Shown: positions 58,084 to 64,000 of the stretch, in pieces | Layout: each line of letters begins with the position of its first letter | Position numbering within the stretch: the stretch's first letter is position 1 | NCBI RefSeq assembly: GCF_001043025.1 | Contig: NZ_JYLD01000003.1 | Span: 1 to 64,000 of the forward strand | Direction: 5' to 3' | DNA length: 64,000 nucleotides | Source: Pseudomonas helleri | GTDB taxonomy: Bacteria > Pseudomonadota > Gammaproteobacteria > Pseudomonadales > Pseudomonadaceae | Notes under the pieces: model-generated | Databases searched by the model: none | The model's input: only the letters and a program-made list of their open reading frames with translations | What the model was told of the DNA's origin: nothing | Made by a program: the position numbers and the translations under genes

Positions 58084-59403
58084 TCAACTGATCTGCAACG
58101 TTGAATTGAACTGGCTGATGGCGTCGACCACATGCCGGGAGCCCTGCTGGATCTCCAGAATCGCCTCCCCCGCCTCATTGGCCAGTGAAACCCCTAGCCC
58201 GGTTCGGCTCAAGCTCGATTGCATGCTGTTTACCGCGCTCAACGACAGGTCATGGTTTTTACGCACCACCTCGACAATCTCAATGGTCGCCGCACTGGTG
58301 CGTGCCGCCAGGCTCCTGACTTCGTCAGCCACCACCGCAAAGCCACGCCCGTGCTCACCGGCCCTGGCCGCTTCAATGGCCGCATTGAGTGCCAACAGGT
58401 TGGTTTGATCGGCAATGCCGCGAATGGTCTGGACGATCTTGCCGATGATTTCCGACTGCTTGCTCACCGCATCGATACTGCTAGCGGCCTCGTTGAGGTC
58501 TTTGGAAATAGCCTCGATGGTTTGCACCGTTTGTTGAACCACTTGCGAACCTTTCTGCGCACAGGCGTCGTTTTGCACTGATGTCGCGTGGGCCGATTCA
58601 GCGGCGGTTTGCAGGTTGCTGACTTGTGCGGTGATGTCGCTGGCAAACTTCACCACTTTATACAGGCGGCCTTTGGCATCGAATATCGGGTTGTAGGAAG
58701 CCTCCAGAAAAACCGTGTGGCCATATTTATCGACCCGTTCGAAACGTCTGGAATGGTATTCACCGCGATTAAGCGACTCCCAAAAGGCTTTGTACTCCGC
58801 GGACTCGGCTTCGCTGCGGCGGCAGAACATGCTGTGGTGCTGGCCTACGATCTCTTGCAACGAATAATGCACGGTGTTGAGAAAGTTCTGATTGGCATTG
58901 ATAACCCGGCCATCAGGGGAAAACTCGATCATGGCCATGGAGCGGCTCAAGGCGTTCACGATGCTCTGGTTTTCGTGCTCTTTATTGACCCGGTCGGTGA
59001 TGTCGGCCGCCACTTTCATCACACTGAGCACCTGCCCGCTGGCGTCGGTGATCGGCATGTAGCTGGCCTCTAGCCAGATTTCACGCCCTGCTTTGTCGAG
59101 CCGGGTGAACGTCCCGCTCAGCGGCGCACCACTGGCCAGGCTCTTCCAGAATTGCGCGTATTCAATGCCGCGCTGGTAAGCGTCTTCGCAAAAAATCCGG
59201 TGATGCTTGCCGCGAATCTCGTCGACGGTATAACCCATCGCCCGGCAAAAATTGTCATTGGCCTCAAGAATGATCCCTTCAGGGGTGAACTCGATGATGG
59301 CCATTGAACGACTGACGGCCAATGCCTTGGCCTTCATGTCCTCCAAAGAACAACTTAAGCGCTGATTCTCGAGCAGGTCGGCTTTACGACGCGAATTAAA
59401 CAT
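58084..59403 (-). CDS. Soluble PAS-PAS methyl-accepting chemotaxis protein (BdlA/Aer-like)
   Basis: A 439-aa chemoreceptor with two tandem PAS domains and no membrane helix. The PAS repeats are alike ([20 protein letters not shown] and [20 protein letters not shown], each followed by [15 protein letters not shown] and KVAADIT/KFASDIT). The signalling domain contains the invariant hairpin [20 protein letters not shown] then [20 protein letters not shown]. The layout matches P. aeruginosa BdlA, which links redox or c-di-GMP cues to biofilm dispersal. No HAMP domain or CheR-binding pentapeptide is visible, and the kinase-control region is short at the C-terminus. The ligand or cofactor (FAD or haem) cannot be told. 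Confidence 0.88.
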   Translation of the reverse strand: MFNSRRKADLLENQRLSCSLEDMKAKALAVSRSMAIIEFTPEGIILEANDNFCRAMGYTVDEIRGKHHRIFCEDAYQRGIEYAQFWKSLASGAPLSGTFTRLDKAGREIWLEASYMPITDASGQVLSVMKVAADITDRVNKEHENQSIVNALSRSMAMIEFSPDGRVINANQNFLNTVHYSLQEIVGQHHSMFCRRSEAESAEYKAFWESLNRGEYHSRRFERVDKYGHTVFLEASYNPIFDAKGRLYKVVKFASDITAQVSNLQTAAESAHATSVQNDACAQKGSQVVQQTVQTIEAISKDLNEAASSIDAVSKQSEIIGKIVQTIRGIADQTNLLALNAAIEAARAGEHGRGFAVVADEVRSLAARTSAATIEIVEVVRKNHDLSLSAVNSMQSSLSRTGLGVSLANEAGEAILEIQQGSRHVVDAISQFNSTLQIS

Positions 59404-59794
59404 GACTCAACCCCTGATGATGCTTTCTTGTGATGATGTGTAATTTTCAAGGCACAACAAAACCTCAGCCCATGTAACGCTTGCTGTTTGCATTACAACG
59501 AATCAGGGGAAAAGCCACTTCATATTCGGGCCCCTATGGTCCCAAGCATAGACAGGCCTAAACAGGGTGCAAGCAAATTGCCAGCAAGGGGCGACGAAAC
59601 GCACAGCACGGGCTGCAGGCATCTGCTCGATTCAGTTAGCTGGCTAACTTATGTTTAAAGGTGAATATTCAAAAAAGCTCGCAAAGTGCACTTTCCAATA
59701 ACCAATAAACACTCAAACGAATACAAATCGAGAGACTTAAATGATTCAGCGCTGTGTATATACTGCGCGCTTATTTTTAACGCCCGTGGACGAC
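59404..59794. other. Gene-free stretch upstream of the chemoreceptor and GNAT genes
   Basis: Holds the divergent promoters of both. A palindrome TTAGC-TG-GCTAA lies near 59636-59647. Nothing else is recognised. The GNAT frame is open from an ATG at 59741, which has GAGAG upstream, so part of this stretch may be coding. Confidence 0.4.
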
Positions 59795-60247
59795 ATGACC
59801 GCCATTGTTTACGCCCCGCTCGAAGCGCCATTGTGGCCATTAATGAACAAGTTTTACCGCGCGCATCAGTCGTCGATGAAGGCCAGTAAAGACGCACAAC
59901 TGTGGGTTGCACGTCAGCAAGACATCATTGGCGGGTTGTGCCTGCGCTCAATGGCTCATGGTTATTGGCTGACCGGGTTATTTGTTGCGCCCGCGCTGCG
60001 TGGGCAAGGGGTTGCCGGGACATTGGTGAAGGCGTCGGTGGCCGCCTGCGAGGGACCGGTGTGGCTGTTCTGCGACCCCGAGTTGCAAGGCTTTTATGAA
60101 GGGCTGGGGTTTAGCGTGGAAGTCGACTTGCCCTATGTGTTGCATGAGCGGCTGGTTCGCTATCAACGCAATAAAGCGATGATAGCGATGGGCCTTGAGC
60201 CTACTCTTGCGTGCCCGGCGCCAGCTCCGGGAACAACACCTCAATAA
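59795..60247 (+). CDS. GNAT-family N-acetyltransferase
   Basis: A 150-aa acetyltransferase (168 aa if the ATG at 59741 is used, which has a better Shine-Dalgarno). The acetyl-CoA-binding turn is [20 protein letters not shown] and the distal part reads [18 protein letters not shown]. The substrate is unknown. Its last 47 bases overlap the 3' end of def on the opposite strand, and the C-terminal tail [19 protein letters not shown] is probably poorly conserved. Confidence 0.8.
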   Translation: MTAIVYAPLEAPLWPLMNKFYRAHQSSMKASKDAQLWVARQQDIIGGLCLRSMAHGYWLTGLFVAPALRGQGVAGTLVKASVAACEGPVWLFCDPELQGFYEGLGFSVEVDLPYVLHERLVRYQRNKAMIAMGLEPTLACPAPAPGTTPQ

Positions 60248-60740
60248 AGCCGAACTTGCTGAAGTCCTTGATGCGTGACGGGTACAGACGGCCGATCAGG
60301 TGATCACACTCGTGCTGCACCACGCGCGCATGAAAGCCATCAGCAACGCGTACGACGGGATCACCCTTGGGGTCAAAACCTTCGTAACGGATCTTCTCGA
60401 AGCGCTCGACTACACCGCGCAGCCCTGGCACTGACAAGCAGCCTTCCCAGTCTTCTTCAACTGCAGGGCTCAAGGGCGTGATCAGCGGGTTGATCAAGAT
60501 GGTTTGCGGCACGGGTTCGGCGTCCGGGTAACGCTCACTGTGTTCAAAGCCAAAGATCACCAGTTGCAAATCAACGCCAATTTGCGGAGCCGCCAGACCA
60601 ACGCCACCGGCGTGCTCCATGGTCTGCAGCATGTCGTCGATCAGTTGCCACAGCTCTGGCGTGTCAAACATCTCGGGAGGGACTGGCTTGGCAACTCGAA
60701 GCAGGCGCTCATCACCCATTTTCAAAATTTCACGAATCAT
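60201..60740 (-). CDS. def: Peptide deformylase
   Basis: A 179-aa metalloenzyme removing formyl groups from nascent proteins. All three motifs are present: [18 protein letters not shown] and QHECDHL (metal ligands Cys and two His). The sequence is a Pseudomonas-type second deformylase ([20 protein letters not shown]) and is not next to fmt, so it is likely the accessory copy (inference). Follows the YihY gene by 2 bases in the same direction. Confidence 0.94.
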   Translation of the reverse strand: MIREILKMGDERLLRVAKPVPPEMFDTPELWQLIDDMLQTMEHAGGVGLAAPQIGVDLQLVIFGFEHSERYPDAEPVPQTILINPLITPLSPAVEEDWEGCLSVPGLRGVVERFEKIRYEGFDPKGDPVVRVADGFHARVVQHECDHLIGRLYPSRIKDFSKFGFIEVLFPELAPGTQE

Positions 60741-60742
60741 AA

Positions 60743-61687
60743 TCAGGCTTCATCTGAAGTGGATTTAAGGGAGTGGTCGCGCCCAAGCCCGGACACATGC
60801 GGTGTGTCGTCGGACTCTTCGAAGGTTTTCTCACCCGGATCTTTGCCTTCAGCTGACATGTGCTCGATAACAGCGTTCATTTCAGCCCCCAACAACAATA
60901 CGGCTGACGAAATATAGAAATACAGCAACAGCACAATGATCGCCCCGATGCTGCCATACATCGCGTTGTAATCGGCGAAGGTTTTCACATAAAACGCAAA
61001 ACCCAACGACGCAGCGATCCACACCACCACGGCCAACACCGAGCCTGGCGTAATAAAACGAAACTTCTGCTCAACGTCTGGCATCACGTAGTAGATGACC
61101 GCCACGGCCACCATCATCAGCAGGATAATCACCGGCCAGCGCAGGATGGTCCACAACGTGACCACGAACTCCTCAAGCCCCACCTGCCCCGCCAGCCAGC
61201 CCATCACTTGCGGCCCAAGCACCATCAACGCGGCAGCAGCCAGGAGCATCCCGGCAATGCCGATGGTGTAAAAAATCGACAGCGGAAAACGCTTCCAGAT
61301 CGGTCGCCCTTCCACCACGTCGTAGGCGGCGTTCATGGCACTCATCATCAAGCGCACGCCCGCCGAAGCGGTCCACAGCGCGACGACAATACCGAAAGAC
61401 AGCAAGCCACCCTTCGATTGCTCCAACTGGTCAATCACCGGGTTTACCTGCTCCAGCGCTTGTGGCGGCAGAACCAGTTCGGACTGCAAACGCAGCCAGC
61501 TGAAAAAGTCGGGTAAATGCAAAAAGCCGATCAGTGCAATCAGAAACAGGATGAACGGGAACAGCGAGAAGAGCATTTGATAGGCCAAAGCCGAAGCATA
61601 GGTCGACATTTCATCGTCGATAAATTCTTTGACCGTACGCACCAATACTTTGCCTAACGGCAGGCCATTCAAGACCGGAAAAATCAT
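60743..61687 (-). CDS. YihY/BrkB-family inner-membrane protein
   Basis: A 314-aa protein with about six membrane helices and the family motifs [20 protein letters not shown] and a [20 protein letters not shown] then [11 protein letters not shown] near the end. Once called ribonuclease BN, but that assignment was wrong; now an uncharacterised transporter-like family. The C-terminal tail is acidic and cytoplasmic. Upstream of def and probably cotranscribed. Confidence 0.88.
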   Translation of the reverse strand: MIFPVLNGLPLGKVLVRTVKEFIDDEMSTYASALAYQMLFSLFPFILFLIALIGFLHLPDFFSWLRLQSELVLPPQALEQVNPVIDQLEQSKGGLLSFGIVVALWTASAGVRLMMSAMNAAYDVVEGRPIWKRFPLSIFYTIGIAGMLLAAAALMVLGPQVMGWLAGQVGLEEFVVTLWTILRWPVIILLMMVAVAVIYYVMPDVEQKFRFITPGSVLAVVVWIAASLGFAFYVKTFADYNAMYGSIGAIIVLLLYFYISSAVLLLGAEMNAVIEHMSAEGKDPGEKTFEESDDTPHVSGLGRDHSLKSTSDEA

Positions 61688-61811
61688 AGCGTCTCCTTTC
61701 GCCGCTTATAAATTGAGTTCGACACACCCTCTGCAACGGGTTCAGTACGGGGGTTTTACCTCAAAAGTAGTTCAAATGGCGACTTTGGAAATACTTAACC
61801 GCAAAACCCAT

Positions 61812-61841
61812 AAAAACGGCCACCTCAAGGATGGCCGTTTT
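61812..61841 (-). terminator. csbD rho-independent terminator
   Basis: AAAACGGCCA...TGGCCGTTTT forms a stem after the csbD stop, with a T-run on the minus strand. Confidence 0.8.
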
Positions 61842-61865
61842 CAGGGCTAGTGACGAAGTACCCGA

Positions 61866-62057
61866 TTACGCTTTATCGACGGTGTTCTTCACTGCATCTT
61901 TGGCTTTACCGACAGTCTGTTGCGCTTCGCCCTTCAGTTCCTGGGCTTTGCCTTCTGCGCGCAGCTTGTCGTTGTCGGTGGCTTTACCCACCGCTTGTTT
62001 GACATTGCCTACTGCTTCGTTCGCCATGCCTTTGATCTTATCGCCAGTGCTGCTCAT
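61866..62057 (-). CDS. CsbD-family stress protein
   Basis: A 63-aa highly charged, Lys/Ala/Asp-rich protein with the CsbD pattern [20 protein letters not shown] and [20 protein letters not shown]. Such proteins are general stress proteins, probably disordered or helical and cytoplasmic. The start at 62057 has AGGAG eight bases upstream. An AlgU-like promoter may lie upstream. Confidence 0.9.
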   Translation of the reverse strand: MSSTGDKIKGMANEAVGNVKQAVGKATDNDKLRAEGKAQELKGEAQQTVGKAKDAVKNTVDKA

Positions 62058-62103
62058 GGGATTTCTCCTAGTGAAAGTTCGGATGTCATTCTCGACATCT
62101 AGG

Positions 62104-62131
62104 TTGACCCGCAGACGTCGAGCAGAGTTTC
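62104..62131 (-). promoter_or_regulatory. Possible AlgU-type promoter of csbD
   Basis: On the minus strand GAAACT and GTCAA are separated by 17 bases, a loose match to the envelope-stress sigma factor consensus. CsbD genes are often stress-induced, which is why it is noted. Confidence 0.3.
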
Positions 62132-62255
62132 ATTTATTTTCTGTGGCTCATTTCGTCGCGCAGCGCAGGTTGAGCTTTATGTTTGCCCGCTAACCCCTGA
62201 GAATGCGCAACGTATTCAGGCTATGGCGCTGAAGATCCGCAATTGTAGGAAGGTT

Positions 62256-62636
62256 ATGAAACTCGATAAAAAGCAGGCCATCGCCCGCAGAAACCAGGAA
62301 CTTGGCGGCGCGGTACTGGGCGTCAACAACTGCCATCTCGCTACGTTGAACACCAACAAGAACATCTGGTGGTTCGATATTCCTCTGGCCCGCCTGGCCA
62401 TTGGTCAATACGAATGGGTGCACCTGCTGTTGCACACCCCGAGCACCGATGAGTTGCTGCATTTGAAGGTCACTACCGCTTTCCTGCGTGAAAAACGCGA
62501 AGGCATGGTGGTCCGCGCGACGCACAAGCGCACGCCGACCATGAGCCTTGAACTGAGCGCAGACAAAGACTCCTTCCTGCAGGACGTGCGTCCAGCAGGC
62601 ACCGGCGTCAATTTCGCGCAGTTCCTGCAGAAGTAA
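62256..62636 (+). CDS. Conserved hypothetical protein
   Basis: A 126-aa soluble protein conserved across Pseudomonas next to fadD. The start at 62256 (MKLDKKQAIARRNQELGG) has AGGAAGG upstream; eleven earlier codons are not conserved. It contains LGVNNCHLATLNTNKNIWWF and ends LELSADKDSFLQDVRPAGTG. No catalytic motif is evident and I know no function. Confidence 0.8.
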   Translation: MKLDKKQAIARRNQELGGAVLGVNNCHLATLNTNKNIWWFDIPLARLAIGQYEWVHLLLHTPSTDELLHLKVTTAFLREKREGMVVRATHKRTPTMSLELSADKDSFLQDVRPAGTGVNFAQFLQK

Positions 62637-62642
62637 TTGTTA

Positions 62643-62724
62643 GACCCTCTGTAGGAGCGAGCTTGCCTCGCGATCTTTTGATCTTTTAAACAGATCGCGA
62701 GGCAAGCTCGCTCCTACAGAGGGT
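62643..62724. repeat. REP-type palindrome, inverted pair
   Basis: ACCCTCTGTAGGAGCGAGCT and its exact complement flank TTTTGATCTTTTAAAC. One of the most perfect copies in the window, between convergent genes. Confidence 0.88.
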
Positions 62725-62746
62725 GTGCAGCCGCTGCAAAAACAAC

Positions 62747-62772
62747 AAAGCCCCGCAATGCGGGGCTTTTTT
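62747..62772 (-). terminator. fadD rho-independent terminator
   Basis: AAAGCCCCGCATTGCGGGGCTTT is a tight hairpin 14 bases after the fadD stop, T-run on the minus strand. Confidence 0.88.
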
Positions 62773-62786
62773 GTGTCTGGGCGAGG

Positions 62787-64000
62787 TTACTTTTTGAGGC
62801 CCAGTTTTTTCAGTTCTTCATCGCGCAATTCGCGACGCAAGATTTTGCCCACGTTGGTCGTTGGCAGGCTCTCACGGAACTCAATGATCTTGGGTGCTTT
62901 GTAAGCCGTCAGGTTGGCCCGCATGTGCGCCATGACCTGTTCTTTGGTCAGGGTCATGCCCGGCTTGACCACGATGAAGACCTTGATCAGTTCACCGGTT
63001 TTTTCATCCGGAATACCAATCGCCGCCGACTGCAAAACACCTGGCAACGAGGCCATGACGTCTTCCAGCTCGTTCGGGTACACGTTGAAGCCCGACACCA
63101 GGATCATGTCTTTTTTGCGATCAACGATGCGCATGTAGCCATCTGGCTGAATCACCGCAATGTCACCGGACTTCAACCAGCCATCGCTGTCCATGATTTC
63201 GGCGGTGGCGTCAGGGCGCTCCCAGTAGCCTTTCATGACCTGCGGGCCTTTGATGCACAGCTCGCCAATTTCACCCAACGGCAACTCTTCGCCCGCATCG
63301 TTGATGACTTTGCACAAGGTAGAAGGCATCGGGATCCCGATGGTGCCCACCTGGATGTTCTGGATCGGGTTGACCGACGCCACCGGGCTGGTTTCGGTCA
63401 TGCCGTAGCCTTCGCAGATAGGCGAACCGGTCACGGTCTTCCAGCGCTCAGCCACTGACAATTGCAACGCCATACCGCCCGACAAGGTGACCTTGAGGTG
63501 CGAAAAGTCCAGCTTGCGGAAAGCCTCGCTGTTACACAGCGCAATAAACAAGGTGTTTAGCCCGACAAAGCCGGAGAACTTCCACTTCGACAGCTCTTTG
63601 ACCATCGCCGGCAGATCGCGCGGGTTGCTGATCAGGATGTTGTGGTTGCCCAGCAACATCATCGCCATGCAATGGAAGGTAAACGCGTAGATGTGGTACA
63701 GCGGCAATGGGGTGATGAGGATCTCGCTGCCTTCATTGAGGTTGGAGCCCATCAGCGCCTTGCACTGCAACATGTTGGCGATCAGGTTGCGGTGGGACAG
63801 CATCGCGCCCTTGGCCACGCCGGTGGTACCGCCGGTGTATTGAAGCACCGCGACATCACTGCTGATCGGGTTGGCTTCCTTGACGGGCTGGCCATGACCT
63901 TTGCTCAGGATGTCGTTGAACTTGATGGCGTTCGGCAAGTGGTACGCCGGGACCATTTTCTTCACGTACTTGATGACGCTGTTGATCAGCACACGCTTGA
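62787..64000 (-). CDS. fadD: Long-chain fatty acid-CoA ligase (5' end beyond window)
   Basis: The last 404 codons of an AMP-forming acyl-CoA synthetase that activates fatty acids for beta-oxidation. The ATP/AMP motif QYTGGTTGVAKGAMLSHRN, the GYGMTETSP motif, the FACS-like DGWLKSGDIAVIQPDGYMRI then VDRKKDMILVSGFNVYPNEL, and the final GKILRRELRDE are visible. The frame is still open at base 64000, so the N-terminal third is missing. Pseudomonas has tandem fadD1/fadD2; position before the conserved hypothetical suggests the fadD1-like copy. Confidence 0.93.
   Translation of the reverse strand, partial: KRVLINSVIKYVKKMVPAYHLPNAIKFNDILSKGHGQPVKEANPISSDVAVLQYTGGTTGVAKGAMLSHRNLIANMLQCKALMGSNLNEGSEILITPLPLYHIYAFTFHCMAMMLLGNHNILISNPRDLPAMVKELSKWKFSGFVGLNTLFIALCNSEAFRKLDFSHLKVTLSGGMALQLSVAERWKTVTGSPICEGYGMTETSPVASVNPIQNIQVGTIGIPMPSTLCKVINDAGEELPLGEIGELCIKGPQVMKGYWERPDATAEIMDSDGWLKSGDIAVIQPDGYMRIVDRKKDMILVSGFNVYPNELEDVMASLPGVLQSAAIGIPDEKTGELIKVFIVVKPGMTLTKEQVMAHMRANLTAYKAPKIIEFRESLPTTNVGKILRRELRDEELKKLGLKK

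Overview
The window is chromosomal DNA of a Pseudomonas, most likely of the fluorescens/putida side of the genus rather than P. aeruginosa (inferred from gene content). Markers are amrZ, the alaS-lysC-csrA-tRNA block, the aot/argR/aru arginine block, DUF2790, DUF6124 and DUF2025 proteins, a GntR-controlled gluconate locus, and many copies of a genus-typical palindromic repeat.

Layout. 1-4587 is accessory DNA: the right end of an IS3-family element that truncates a phage-type replication gene, a serine recombinase with an extended inverted repeat upstream, and a one-chain GmrSD-like (DUF262-DUF1524) restriction protein. It abuts the 3' end of tRNA-Arg(CCU), a common island integration site, but no integrase is visible. 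4588-9118 holds a DUF6124 gene behind a C4-like antisense/attenuator leader, an NCS1 permease with a hydantoin-racemase-like protein, and two tiny membrane or exported proteins, the first behind a -24/-12 promoter. 9106-19514 is core: phnN, amrZ behind an AlgU-type promoter, mgtE, three tRNA-Arg(ACG), tRNA-Ser(GCU), csrA, lysC, alaS, ltaE, and an FMN-riboswitch-controlled RibH2-type lumazine synthase.

19600-36354 is the arginine block: the AST catabolic operon (aruC-F-G-D-B-x-E), its regulator argR and the arginine/ornithine ABC transporter aotJQMP, all on the minus strand. Matching ArgR-type operators lie upstream of aruC and of aotJ. A 1389-aa toxin-like LRR protein sits between aruC and argR on the opposite strand. 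36910-47182 carries acsA, a DUF2790 gene, a second giant toxin-like gene (1781 aa) with a C-terminal aspzincin-type metallopeptidase signature, and nrdB behind a hairpin-rich leader with no nrdA in the window.

47183-64000 holds a small XRE regulator whose promoter is overlapped by a LexA box, an MBL-fold hydrolase, a MASE2-GGDEF cyclase, DUF2025 and PepSY proteins, a GAF histidine kinase with a GNAT partner, alaC, the gluconate locus gntT-gntK/gntR with three related operators, a hypothetical gene behind a near-consensus sigma-54 promoter, a soluble PAS-PAS chemoreceptor, a GNAT protein, def, a YihY/BrkB membrane protein, csbD, a conserved hypothetical and a partial fadD.

Most promising for novelty are the two giant polymorphic-toxin-like genes in otherwise conserved neighbourhoods, the C4-like riboregulator of the DUF6124 gene, the structured nrdB leader, and the SOS-controlled XRE regulator. 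All functional calls come from reading sequence and family knowledge; no searches were run.
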